Shown here piece by piece: positions 50,663 through 58,557 of a DNA stretch of 64,000 nucleotides. The DNA is from Acidimicrobiia bacterium (GTDB taxonomy: Bacteria; Actinomycetota; Acidimicrobiia; UBA2766), in the NCBI GenBank assembly GCA_020850945.1, contig JADZDR010000061.1, positions 100,626 to 164,625 on the forward strand. Reading direction: 5' to 3'. The notes beneath the pieces were generated by a model, which was not told where the DNA came from, ran no database searches, and saw nothing but the letters and a program-made list of their open reading frames with translations. Within the stretch, counting starts at the first letter, position 1, and the number at the start of each line of letters is the position of its first letter. Both the position numbers and the translations under genes were made by a program.

Positions 50663-51831
50663 TCGCGTCGCAGGATCAGGCCGTCCGCCGGGCCACCTGC
50701 CCCGCTCACGACGAGGCTGATCTCGGCGTCCTCCACCTGGGAGGACGAGGTCCCGCGGATCTGGCGCACCGCCTCGATCACGTTGAGGCCGTACGTGAAG
50801 CCGCCACCGAGGAAGCCGCCACCGGTGTTGAGGGGCAGGTCGCCATCTACGCGGATGCGCTCACCCTTCTCGCAGAAGGCGACGCCGCTGCCCCGCTCGC
50901 AGAAGCCGAGCTCCTCGAGCTGCATCGCCACGTAGGGCGCGTAGCGGTCGTCGAGTTGCGCGACGTTGATGTCGCCGCGGTCGATACCGGCGACGCGGAA
51001 GAGCTCCTCACCCATGAGGCGCACCTCCGGCAGGGCGGCGATGTCGGGGCGGGAGTAGTTGCTGAGCAGCTCACCCTCGGTCGAGGTGCCCTGGGCGACT
51101 CCCATCACGACCGCCGCCTTCTGGCGCAGGCTCTTCGCCCGGTCTGCGCGCGTGAGCACGATCGCGAGTCCGCCGTCGACCCCCGGCGCGCAGTCCAGAT
51201 CGCGCAGCGGATCGACGCGCAGCGCCGAGCGCGTGTAGTCGTCGAGGCCGATCGCCTCGTCGAAGAAGACGGCGTCCGGGTTCTTCGCGGCGTACTCGCT
51301 CGCGACCACGGGGATCCAACCGACCTGGTCGGCGTCGATGCCGTGCACGTGGAGGTAGCGCCGCGCCGTCATCGCGGCGAGGCCGTCGGGCGTGAGGAGG
51401 CCGAAGGGCGAGTAGAAGTCGTAGCGGAGGAGGTCGAGGCCCTCGTCCTGCATCTCCCGCGCGGCCCGGAAGTCGTTGCCGGCCCGGCGGCCCGAACCGC
51501 CGTTGAGGCACCGGTAGTACACGACCGCGTTGCAGATGCCCGCTGCGATCGCCGTCGCACCGGTCATGAGCGCGCTCGTCCCCCAGTGCGAGTCGCTGCA
51601 GTACTGGGCGTTGTCGATTCCGACGGCCTTCTGCAGGTACATGGGGTCGATGCCGTCGGAGATGTCCTTCACGATGCCGTCGATGTCGGCCATCTCGAGA
51701 CCGGCATCCTCAACGGCACGCGTCACCGCCTCACAAGCGAGCGAGTACTCGGTGCGTCCTCCGTCGCGGGCGAGGTCCGTCGTCGCGATGCCGACGATCG
51801 CCGTCTTGTCCTTGAGTGTGCGCTCTGTCAT
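50659..51831 (-). CDS. Thiolase-like protein of the Ltp/SCP-x group
   Basis: A 390-residue thiolase fold. TAIVGIATTDLARDGGRTEY at the start and GFCERGSGVAFCEKGERI, PLNTGGGFLGGGFTYGLNVI near the end are typical of lipid-transfer thiolases. Where degradative thiolases have the nucleophilic Cys the sequence reads SDSHWGTSALMTGATAI, so it is not a normal thiolase. With the DUF35 gene 9 bases upstream it probably forms an Ltp2-DUF35 retro-aldolase-type complex. It is the last gene of a six-gene minus-strand operon; its stop overlaps that of the convergent membrane protein gene. Confidence 0.88.
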   Translation of the reverse strand: MTERTLKDKTAIVGIATTDLARDGGRTEYSLACEAVTRAVEDAGLEMADIDGIVKDISDGIDPMYLQKAVGIDNAQYCSDSHWGTSALMTGATAIAAGICNAVVYYRCLNGGSGRRAGNDFRAAREMQDEGLDLLRYDFYSPFGLLTPDGLAAMTARRYLHVHGIDADQVGWIPVVASEYAAKNPDAVFFDEAIGLDDYTRSALRVDPLRDLDCAPGVDGGLAIVLTRADRAKSLRQKAAVVMGVAQGTSTEGELLSNYSRPDIAALPEVRLMGEELFRVAGIDRGDINVAQLDDRYAPYVAMQLEELGFCERGSGVAFCEKGERIRVDGDLPLNTGGGFLGGGFTYGLNVIEAVRQIRGTSSSQVEDAEISLVVSGAGGPADGLILRRD

Positions 51832-51840
51832 CGCCGCCCC

Positions 51841-52272
51841 TCAGCTCGCGCGCTTCTTGAACTGGTAGAGGGTGAGGCCCTCCATCGGGCTGTTGTACGT
51901 GACCTCGACCGGCATGCCGATGTAGACCTCGTCGGGCTCGGAGTCGATGATGTTGGCGGTGAGGCGCACCCCCTCCTCCATCTCGACGAGCACGACCACG
52001 TACGGGATCTTCATGCCCGGGTACGCCATGCGGTCGGCCTCGAACACGACGAACGAGTAGACCTCGCCGCGGCCCGCCGAGGGGACCCATTCGAGCGAGT
52101 CCATCGACAGGCAGTGCGGACACATCGGTCGGGGCGGCTGGAGGAACACGTCGCAGTTCGAGCAGCGCTGCAGGACGAACTCGTGGCGGTCGACGGCATC
52201 CCAGAACGGCTTGTTGTCGGGGTCGACATAGGGCCGCAGGATGGGGATACCGGGTACGTATTCGAGTGGCAT
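51841..52272 (-). CDS. DUF35 zinc-ribbon/OB-fold protein
   Basis: A 143-residue DUF35 protein: a zinc ribbon CSNCDVFLQPPRPMCPHC at ~37-54 followed by an OB fold (GRGEVYSFVVFEADRMAYPG, IPYVVVLVEMEEGVRLTANI). It is likely the acyl-CoA-binding partner of the thiolase-like gene that starts 9 bases downstream. The ATG at 52272 is used; the open frame continues into the upstream gene without family character. It is the second DUF35 in this operon. Confidence 0.9.
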   Translation of the reverse strand: MPLEYVPGIPILRPYVDPDNKPFWDAVDRHEFVLQRCSNCDVFLQPPRPMCPHCLSMDSLEWVPSAGRGEVYSFVVFEADRMAYPGMKIPYVVVLVEMEEGVRLTANIIDSEPDEVYIGMPVEVTYNSPMEGLTLYQFKKRAS

Positions 52273-52277
52273 TCGCG

Positions 52278-53513
52278 TCACTTCCTCAGGATGAGTCCGC
52301 TGGTCGGCAAGCCGGGTCCGGCCGTGACGATCGCCGTCTCGGCGTCGGCGACCTGGTTGTAGGCGGTGCCGCGCAACTGGCGGACCGCTTCCGTGACGAG
52401 GTTGACACCGTGGATGTAGGCCTCCGAGAGGAGACCGCCCGACGTGTTGAGCGGCAGGTCGCCGTCGACACGGATGCGGTCCCCGCCGAGGCAGAAGTCC
52501 ACGCATTCGCCGGGACCGCAGAAGCCGAGCTCCTCGAGCTGGATCATGGCCCCGTAGCTGAACGGGTCGTAGAGCTGCGCGACGTCGATGTCGGCGGGGC
52601 CGAGGCCGGACTGGCGGTACAGCTCCTGGCCCACGTACCAGGTCTCGGGGAGGCCGGCCACGATCGGGCGGTTGTAGGAGGTCTGGATCTCCGTCTCGAT
52701 CGGCGAGCTCTGCGCCGCGGCCGCGATGTAGACCGGCGCATGCGGCATGTCCTTGGCCCGGTCTGCAGTCGTGACGATCACGGCCGCGGCGCCGTCGGTG
52801 TCGACGCAGCAGTCGTAGAGGCGCAGCGGGGCGCTGATCATCGGCGACTCGTGGAACCCCTCGATCGTGAGCGGCTTCCCGTAGAAGATGGCGTCGGGGT
52901 TGTTCTGGGCGTACTCGCGCAGCACGACCGAGTACCAGCCCGTGTCCTCGAGCTTGATGCCGTACTCGTGCATCCAGCGCTTCGTGTACATCGCCGCCCA
53001 AGACAGCGGCGTGAGGAAGCCGTAGGGGAAGTAGTAGCCGTAGTGCAGCGTCGGCGCCGCCGTGAGGTACTCGGCGTAGCCGTCGCCGCGGCCGTAGCGA
53101 TGGCCGGAGGCCTCGTTCAGCGCCCGGTACACGACCACGTAGTTGGCGGCGCCTGTCGCGACCGCGGCCGCGGCGTGCATGACGAGGGCGCAGGCGCCTC
53201 CGCCCCCGAAGCTCACCTCGCTCGTGAAGCGCAGGTTCTCGATCCCGAGCGACCCGATCAGGGTCGGCATCGACACGCGGTCCAGCGTGAGGGCTTCGAG
53301 GCCGTCGATGTCCGCCATCGTGAGCCCGGCGTCGTCGACGGCCTTCTTGATGGCCTCGCACGCGAGGTCGAGCTCGTCACGCTCGGCGTTGCGGGAGTAC
53401 GCGGTCTGGCCGATCCCCACGATCGCCGTCTTGTCCTTGACGAGGTTCGCGTCGACGGGAGGCCGCAGGTCGTTCCGGTACGACTTCGTGCGGTATTCCT
53501 CGAGCATCTGCAT
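52278..53513 (-). CDS. Thiolase-like protein of the Ltp/SCP-x group
   Basis: A 411-residue thiolase fold. KTAIVGIGQTAYSRNAERDE, VSFGGGGACALVMHAAAAVA, LRLYDCCVDTDGAAAVIVTT, FSYGAMIQLEELGFCGPGEC and PLNTSGGLLSEAYIHGVNLV are lipid-transfer thiolase motifs. The active-site Cys region is Gly-rich and has no Cys at the usual place, and the C-terminal CxG is GPGL. It closely resembles the gene at the left edge, including the YDCC(x)DTDGAAA segment. Its DUF35 partner ends 33 bases upstream. The start is ATG at 53513 after AAAGGA. Confidence 0.88.
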   Translation of the reverse strand: MQMLEEYRTKSYRNDLRPPVDANLVKDKTAIVGIGQTAYSRNAERDELDLACEAIKKAVDDAGLTMADIDGLEALTLDRVSMPTLIGSLGIENLRFTSEVSFGGGGACALVMHAAAAVATGAANYVVVYRALNEASGHRYGRGDGYAEYLTAAPTLHYGYYFPYGFLTPLSWAAMYTKRWMHEYGIKLEDTGWYSVVLREYAQNNPDAIFYGKPLTIEGFHESPMISAPLRLYDCCVDTDGAAAVIVTTADRAKDMPHAPVYIAAAAQSSPIETEIQTSYNRPIVAGLPETWYVGQELYRQSGLGPADIDVAQLYDPFSYGAMIQLEELGFCGPGECVDFCLGGDRIRVDGDLPLNTSGGLLSEAYIHGVNLVTEAVRQLRGTAYNQVADAETAIVTAGPGLPTSGLILRK

Positions 53514-53546
53514 GAGGCGATCCTTTCGATCCCTTCCTACCCGCGC

Positions 53547-53981
53547 CTACCCGGCCCGCTTGAACTTGTAGAGGGCGAAGTCGTCGGATACGTCCTCGAA
53601 GACGACCTCGACGGGCATGTCCATCTCGAGCTCCTCGGGCGCGATCCCCGACGGGTTGCTCACGAGACGGACGCCCTCGTCGAGCTCGACGAGGATCACG
53701 GAGTAGGGAGCCTCGAACGCGGGATGCGGGGACTCCGGGTACGTGACCCAGCTGTGGATCTTGCCCCGCCCCGACACCGGCACCCACTCCGACTCGGCGG
53801 ACTGGCAACGCGGGCACATCGGTCGCGGCGGCATGAGCCACGTCTTGCAGCCGGAGCAGCGTTGCAGGCTGAGCTCGTGGCGCGCCACGGCCTCCCAGAA
53901 GGGGGTGCTGCTCCGGTAGAGCACCGCCCACAGGGCAGGGTGCGGAACCGTCGGGGCTTCCGGTTCCCCCGGTGTCGTCAT
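53547..53981 (-). CDS. DUF35 zinc-ribbon/OB-fold protein
   Basis: A 144-residue DUF35 protein with a zinc ribbon CSGCKTWLMPPRPMCPRC and an OB fold (GRGKIHSWVTYPESPHPAFE, APYSVILVELDEGVRLVSNP). The N-terminus (TTPGEPEAPTVPHPALWAVL) is a Pro-rich extension. It should pair with the thiolase-like protein encoded next. In mycobacteria the ChsH2 protein joins a MaoC-type domain and a DUF35 domain in one chain; here the MaoC gene (54452) and this gene are separate and 18 bases apart. Confidence 0.9.
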   Translation of the reverse strand: MTTPGEPEAPTVPHPALWAVLYRSSTPFWEAVARHELSLQRCSGCKTWLMPPRPMCPRCQSAESEWVPVSGRGKIHSWVTYPESPHPAFEAPYSVILVELDEGVRLVSNPSGIAPEELEMDMPVEVVFEDVSDDFALYKFKRAG

Positions 53982-53999
53982 GTCGTGTCCTCCATGCGA

Positions 54000-54452
54000 T
54001 TACGGCCGTCTGAGCGTTGCCGTGCCCTTGCAGTGCGGTCCGTAGTCCGTGCCGGCCCCGAACTCGACATCGAGCATCTGCCGGCCGTCCTCCTCGTACT
54101 TGCGGGCCACGGTCCCGGTCGTGGTCAGCTTCAGACCGGGGAACGCGGGGATGAGGAGGCGCAGGCTGATGTCCGTGACATCCCAGTCGGGCCCGCACCA
54201 GTTGGTCACGAAGCTCGCCATGAGGCCGTTCGTGGTCAGGATGTTCAGGAAGACGTCCGGCGCGCCGGCTGCGATCGCCGCGTCCTTGTCGTGGTGCACG
54301 GGGTAGAAGTCGCGGGCGGCGGAGATGGCGCCGAGGACGACGAGGGACGTGTCGATCTCGCGTACATGGGTGGGTAGCTCGTCTCCCTCGGACACGTCCT
54401 CCCAGGCCACCGAGTCGTACTTGAGGTGGGGCTTCATCCAGTCGGTCGGCAT
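54000..54452 (-). CDS. MaoC-like acyl-CoA hydratase subunit
   Basis: A 150-residue hot-dog-fold protein: WEDVSEGDELPTHVREIDTS, AISAARDFYPVHHDKDAAIA (hydratase Asp/His region), FLNILTTNGLMASFVTNWCG and FPGLKLTTTGTVARKYEEDG. Asp-x-x-x-x-His in RDFYPVHHDKD matches the R-hydratase 2 motif, so this is probably the catalytic half. The ATG at 54452 is used; the extra open frame upstream overlaps the preceding gene. It pairs with the MaoC-like gene at 55008 as in ChsH1-ChsH2 heteromers that hydrate sterol side-chain enoyl-CoAs. Confidence 0.88.
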   Translation of the reverse strand: MPTDWMKPHLKYDSVAWEDVSEGDELPTHVREIDTSLVVLGAISAARDFYPVHHDKDAAIAAGAPDVFLNILTTNGLMASFVTNWCGPDWDVTDISLRLLIPAFPGLKLTTTGTVARKYEEDGRQMLDVEFGAGTDYGPHCKGTATLRRP

Positions 54453-54462
54453 GCTCGCTCCT

Positions 54463-55008
54463 CTACGCGGCCGGCTCGTCGGCGGATTCGGACTCCGGCT
54501 CGGGCCGGTACCGCATGTACGTGAAGCTCTGCGTCCCGAGCAGGTCACCTCGGGGATCGGTGAAGCGGTACTCGAAGGTCACGAAGTAGGCGACACCGAG
54601 ACGCGTCTTGTGCTCGCGGTCACTCACCTTCGTCAGCTTCACGGTGAAGGTGACGGGCTCGCCGATCTTGGCGAGCTTGTGGATCTGCTGCGACTGCTCC
54701 GTCGCCACGACATCCGTGAACCCCTCGGAGATGAGCACCTCGTCGACCGGCGCGATGGGGAGCTCGGGCAGGTCACGCTGGGGCCAGTGCGGCGCCATGC
54801 TCCAGACCTGCATCATCGCTCCGGGGGCGACGATGCTCCCGAAGCGGGATCCCGCCGCCCATTCCGCATCCGAGTAGGCCGGGTTGCGGTCCTCCATGAT
54901 CTCGATCCAGTGGCGGATCGTCTCCGGACAGACGGTGTCGACGGCCTCGATCGGCGGGCATTCCTTGCCGATATGCTCGGCAAGCCGGTCTTCGTACAGA
55001 GTTCCCAT
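54463..55008 (-). CDS. MaoC-like (FAS1-type dehydratase) hydratase subunit
   Basis: A 181-residue hot-dog-fold protein of the N-terminal MaoC type: IRHWIEIMEDRNPAYSDAEW, FGSIVAPGAMMQVWSMAPHW, VDEVLISEGFTDVVATEQSQ and YFVTFEYRFTDPRGDLLGTQ. The usual catalytic His in the D-x4-H motif is replaced (EDRNPAYSD), so it may be a structural partner of the second MaoC protein, which starts 10 bases downstream. It is the first gene of the six-gene operon. Symmetric sites at 55042-55072 lie in its promoter. Confidence 0.88.
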   Translation of the reverse strand: MGTLYEDRLAEHIGKECPPIEAVDTVCPETIRHWIEIMEDRNPAYSDAEWAAGSRFGSIVAPGAMMQVWSMAPHWPQRDLPELPIAPVDEVLISEGFTDVVATEQSQQIHKLAKIGEPVTFTVKLTKVSDREHKTRLGVAYFVTFEYRFTDPRGDLLGTQSFTYMRYRPEPESESADEPAA

Positions 55009-55041
55009 CGAAAAGACCCTACCAATCTTCCGGGATTACTC

Positions 55042-55072
55042 ACCAGTTGGTAGCATAACAGAACCGATTGGC
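55042..55072. promoter_or_regulatory. Operator candidates in the promoter of the MaoC/thiolase operon
   Basis: ACCAGTTGGT (55042-55051) and ACCGATTGGC (55063-55072) are related words 21 bases apart, upstream of the operon and of xdhC. The first differs by one base from ACCGGTTGGT in the promoter of the TetR gene at 6212, so a related TetR-type regulator may bind. Confidence 0.4.
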
Positions 55073-55101
55073 TAGTCGCTGAGACGGCAGGATCAGACGT
55101 C

Positions 55102-56172
55102 ATGAGAAGCGTGTACACCCGCCTGTGTGAGTGGCTCGACACCGAGAGCCCCGGTGTGCTCGCCCGGCTCGTCGACGCAGCCGGATCGACTCCGCGTGAG
55201 GTCGGCGCCCTCATGCTCGTCAGCGCCGACGGCACCGTCATCGGCTCCCTGTCGGGCGGATGCGTCGAGAGCGCCGTCGTGGACCGGGCCCGCGCACTCC
55301 TCGACCGCCCGACTCCCACTGCCGTGCTCGTCGAGCTCGGCGCGGGATCGGATCCCGATCTCGACGCCGGCCTCCTCTGTGGCGGTTCCATGACGGTCCT
55401 CTTCCAGACGATCACCCCCCGGGATCGTCCGGCCCTGCGCCGGTTCTGCGAGGCGCAGATCGACGGGGTCCCCGCCGTGTTCGCCACACGTGTGGCGGGC
55501 GACGGCGACGCACCCGGCCCCGCCGCCTGCCTGACCGTTGACCCCGACACGGACGCAATCGACACGGCCGGCCCGGCGATTCGTCTTGTCGACTCTGACC
55601 TGGTCCTGCACACGAGCCGGCGCAAGCCACGTCTCCTCGTGGCGGGAGCCGACGACTTCGCCGACGCCCTCGGCCGCACAGCCGACGGGCTCGATTGGAG
55701 GGTCGTCGTGGTCGACCCCCGGGCGGCGCTCGCGACCGACGACCGGTTCCCCGCGGCCCGCGTGGTCGTGGCGTGGCCGGATCGTCATCTCGCCCAGATC
55801 GGAGGCAGCCTCGGCCCCGCGGACGCCGTCTGCGTCCTCTCACACGACCGCCGCATCGACGTCCCCACCCTCATCGCCGCCCTCCGCACGGATGTCGGGT
55901 ACATAGGAGCGATGGGCTCACGCGCCACCCACGAAGACCGTGTGCGCCGCCTGTGTGAGGCGGGCGCAGACGGCGCCGATCTCGCCCGCATCCACTCGCC
56001 GATCGGTCTCGACATCGGAGCCGCGACGCCCGAGGAGACCGCGATCGCGATCGTGGCCGAGATCGTGTCGGTGCGGGCAGGGCGGTCGGGAGGGCCGTTG
56101 CGGGAGGGCCGGGGACCGATTCGGGCGTCGCATTCCGGGATCGTCTGCGACGGCATCCCGGCCGGAGGATGA
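55102..56172 (+). CDS. XdhC/CoxI family molybdenum cofactor maturation protein
   Basis: A 356-residue protein with the two XdhC domains. The N-terminal part has TESPGVLARLVDAAGSTPRE and GSLSGGCVESAVVDRARALL; the C-terminal Rossmann part has PRLLVAGADDFADALGRTAD, CVLSHDRRIDVPTLIAALRT, YIGAMGSRATHEDR and IHSPIGLDIGAATPEETAIA. XdhC binds and delivers sulfurated molybdenum cofactor to xanthine-dehydrogenase-type enzymes. It overlaps the MocA-like gene by 4 bases. No such target enzyme is in the window; the molybdoenzyme at 58.5 kb belongs to another family. Confidence 0.92.
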   Translation: MRSVYTRLCEWLDTESPGVLARLVDAAGSTPREVGALMLVSADGTVIGSLSGGCVESAVVDRARALLDRPTPTAVLVELGAGSDPDLDAGLLCGGSMTVLFQTITPRDRPALRRFCEAQIDGVPAVFATRVAGDGDAPGPAACLTVDPDTDAIDTAGPAIRLVDSDLVLHTSRRKPRLLVAGADDFADALGRTADGLDWRVVVVDPRAALATDDRFPAARVVVAWPDRHLAQIGGSLGPADAVCVLSHDRRIDVPTLIAALRTDVGYIGAMGSRATHEDRVRRLCEAGADGADLARIHSPIGLDIGAATPEETAIAIVAEIVSVRAGRSGGPLREGRGPIRASHSGIVCDGIPAGG

Positions 56173-56804
56173 GCGGGGGCGGGTCTCCGGGCGACACGGC
56201 TGCCGTGGTCCTCGCCGCCGGAGAGGGGCGGCGCTTCAAGGCGGTCGAACACAAGCTCCTCTGGACATGGGAGGGCCTGCCCCTCATCGTCCACGCCGTC
56301 ACTGCCCCCGTCGCGGCCGGCTTCGCGGCTGTCGTCGTCGTGGCCGGCGCCGTACCGCTCGGCGATGTGCTCGCCGAACACGACCTCGACACCGGCGTGC
56401 AGGTGGTCGAGAACCCGGACTGGCGCGACGGTCTCGCTTCGTCCCTCGCGTGCGGGCTCGACGCCGTCGCCGCCCGTGGCCTGGGCTCGGCCGTGGTCGG
56501 CCTCGGCGACATGCCCGCCGTGACCGCAGCCGACTGGCGCGAGGTGGCAGCCGCCGTCGGGACACCGATCGCCGTGACCCGCTGGGCGGACGGAGACCTC
56601 TCCCCGCCCGTTCGCCTCGATGCGAGCGTGTGGGCCGACCTGCCCCGCACGGGAGACGTGGGCGCACGTGCCCTGTGGACGTCACGCCCCGAGCTCGTGA
56701 CGCAAGTCCCGCGGCCGGGAACCGGCATGGACGTCGACACCGTGCCCCCCAACCCACGTGGGCGTACTCAACCACACCCATCGTGGTTGGATACGCCCAC
56801 GTAG
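56169..56804 (+). CDS. MocA-like molybdenum cofactor nucleotidyltransferase
   Basis: A 211-residue nucleotidyltransferase. VVLAAGEGRRFKAVEHKLLW is the N-terminal nucleotide loop, VVGLGDMPAVTAADWREVAA carries the metal-binding GDMP motif, and VENPDWRDGLASSLACGLDA is typical of MocA. It attaches CMP (or GMP) to the cofactor. The ATG overlaps the xdhC stop by 4 bases. The last ~14 codons run through a hairpin (56756-56802), so the true stop region doubles as a terminator and the C-terminal tail is probably not functional. Confidence 0.88.
   Translation: MSGGGSPGDTAAVVLAAGEGRRFKAVEHKLLWTWEGLPLIVHAVTAPVAAGFAAVVVVAGAVPLGDVLAEHDLDTGVQVVENPDWRDGLASSLACGLDAVAARGLGSAVVGLGDMPAVTAADWREVAAAVGTPIAVTRWADGDLSPPVRLDASVWADLPRTGDVGARALWTSRPELVTQVPRPGTGMDVDTVPPNPRGRTQPHPSWLDTPT
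56756..56802. terminator. Bidirectional hairpin, copy 2 of a dispersed repeat
   Basis: The 20-base left arm (56756-56775) pairs with 56783-56802 at 18 of 20 positions around a 7-base loop. The arm is identical to 12951-12970. It lies in a convergent junction, inside the 3' end of the MocA-like gene. Confidence 0.8.
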
Positions 56805-56823
56805 AGCGGGCAGGTGCGGTTCC

Positions 56824-58494
56824 TCAGGAGAGACCGGCGGCTGCCATGGCGGCAGTCATCGGTGAACACACGGAAGGGTCGATCCCCACGTTGATGCAGG
56901 CGGGCAGACCCGACGCGAGCGCCCGCTCGATGGCGCCCGGCAGCTCGCCGGCGCTGTCGACGAACTCGCCATGGCCGCCGAGGGCCCGCACGACCTCGTG
57001 GTAGGGACGTACGCCGAGGTCGACGGCGACGTGCTGGTCGTAGCCGAACATGATCCCCTGACCGTGCCGGGACATCCCCCACGATCCGTCGTTGCCGACG
57101 AGGCACACGATCGGGATGCCGTGGCGTACCGCCGTGTCGAACTCCATCGCGTTCAGCCCGAACGCGCCGTCACCCTCGAGGAGGAACACCGGGCTCTCGG
57201 GTCGGGCGAGCTTGGCAGCGAGGGCGAAGGGGATCCCGACTCCGAGACAGCCGAGATAGGTGCTGATCGAGATGAGACGGCCCGGCCCCCGCGCCGTGAA
57301 GGCGAGCATCGACCACGTCATGATGTCGCCTCCGTCTGCGACGAGGGTCGCATCCGGCCCGGCCGCGTCCTCGATCGCCTTCACGAGGTGGAGGGGATGG
57401 ACGGGCTTCTCGGCGGCGGACGCGTACCCGTCGAACATGCTGCGCCGGTTGCGGGTGGCGGCCTCACGCAACCTTTCCCCCCACTCTGCGCGGGCCGGCG
57501 AGACCCCACCCTCCCAGCCGCGGGCGAGCTCCTCGCAGAACAGGCGGGCATCCGAGACGAGGTTGTGGACGCCGGGCAGGTTGCGGCCCGTCTCGGCCGG
57601 ATCGATGTCGACCCGGATCACGGTCTTGGTGCGGAACATCGCGCCGTTCAGGAGCGTGAATCCGAGCCGGGCGCCGAGGACGAGGACCACGTCGGCGGCG
57701 AGGGCATCCCCGTATGCGCCGCCGATGGGCAGAGCCGGGCCGAACGACCACTCGTGCGTGTCGGGGAGCACACCCCGTCCCGCGTTCACGGAGAACACGG
57801 GGAGGCCGACGGTCTCGGCGAGGGTGGCGAGGGCAGTACCCGCCCGCGCCCAGTGGGCGCCGCTGCCCACGACGGCGATGGGACGCTCGGCCGCCCGCAG
57901 GACGTCCGCGACGGCGTCCAGTCCCTTCGGGTCCGGCGCCGGCGCGGCCGGTGTGACAGCCGCCGTGATCGGCGTCCCCTCCGGCGTCTCCTTGAAGACG
58001 ACGTCGAGGGGCAGCTCGAGGTAGGTGGGACCGGGCCGGCCGCCGCGCGCCTCGCTCAACGCCATCGCCGTGTACTCGCCGCAACGGTCAGCCGTCGCGC
58101 ACACACGGGCCCACTTCGTGACAGGCCTCACCATGTCGAGCTGCCTCAGGTCCTGGAGGGGCCACGTGTCGGCGTGGGCGATGGGGCGGGCGCCCGACAG
58201 GAGGAGCATGGGGCTCTGCGACATGTAGGCGTTCGCCAACCCGGTCACAGCGTCGGACAGGCCGGGACCTGCCGTCACGGCGCAGACGCCTGCCTCCGCC
58301 GTGGCGAGCGCCCATCCCTCGGCCATGTGGGCGGCGGCCTGCTCGTGGCGGGTATCGACCACCCTGATCCCCTCGTTCAGGCACCCGTAGAGGAGGGAGT
58401 CGATGTGGCCGCCCTGGAGGCAGAAGAGGTTCTCGACCCCGGATGCCGCCAGGGTCTTGGCGACCAGGCGCCCTCCGTCGTGACGTTCGTACAT
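56824..58494 (-). CDS. TPP-dependent enzyme of the acetolactate synthase/oxalyl-CoA decarboxylase family
   Basis: A 556-residue three-domain TPP enzyme. The catalytic Glu is in VVDTRHEQAAAHMAEGWALA, the central domain opens with ERPIAVVGSGAHWARAG, and the TPP/metal motif is EGDGAFGLNAMEFDTAVRHG then GNDGSWGM. The pattern is closer to 2-hydroxyacyl-CoA lyase or oxalyl-CoA decarboxylase than to IlvB, since no regulatory subunit or FAD-type context is nearby. It likely splits or decarboxylates a 2-oxo or 2-hydroxyacyl compound. AAGGGGAAGG precedes the ATG. It is divergent from the molybdoenzyme gene. Confidence 0.85.
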   Translation of the reverse strand: MYERHDGGRLVAKTLAASGVENLFCLQGGHIDSLLYGCLNEGIRVVDTRHEQAAAHMAEGWALATAEAGVCAVTAGPGLSDAVTGLANAYMSQSPMLLLSGARPIAHADTWPLQDLRQLDMVRPVTKWARVCATADRCGEYTAMALSEARGGRPGPTYLELPLDVVFKETPEGTPITAAVTPAAPAPDPKGLDAVADVLRAAERPIAVVGSGAHWARAGTALATLAETVGLPVFSVNAGRGVLPDTHEWSFGPALPIGGAYGDALAADVVLVLGARLGFTLLNGAMFRTKTVIRVDIDPAETGRNLPGVHNLVSDARLFCEELARGWEGGVSPARAEWGERLREAATRNRRSMFDGYASAAEKPVHPLHLVKAIEDAAGPDATLVADGGDIMTWSMLAFTARGPGRLISISTYLGCLGVGIPFALAAKLARPESPVFLLEGDGAFGLNAMEFDTAVRHGIPIVCLVGNDGSWGMSRHGQGIMFGYDQHVAVDLGVRPYHEVVRALGGHGEFVDSAGELPGAIERALASGLPACINVGIDPSVCSPMTAAMAAAGLS

Positions 58495-58525
58495 GCCTTC
58501 CCCTTCGACTGAGTCTGGCTACACC

Positions 58526-58550
58526 CGTTGCCAAACGTATGGTATACACC
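58526..58550. promoter_or_regulatory. Operator candidate in the TPP-enzyme/molybdoenzyme divergent promoter
   Basis: CGTTGCCAAA (58526-58535) continues into CCAAACGTATGG, a near palindrome around ACGT, and overlaps a likely -10 region (TATGGTATACACC). The same decamer, as TTTGGCAACG, lies in the divergent promoter at 63.5 kb. Confidence 0.5.
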
Positions 58551-58557
58551 AGGCAGC

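Noticed and set aside
52266..54377. 703-codon plus-strand frame opposite the thiolase/DUF35 operon
   Set aside because: It is antisense to four genes with family motifs and shows no domains itself.
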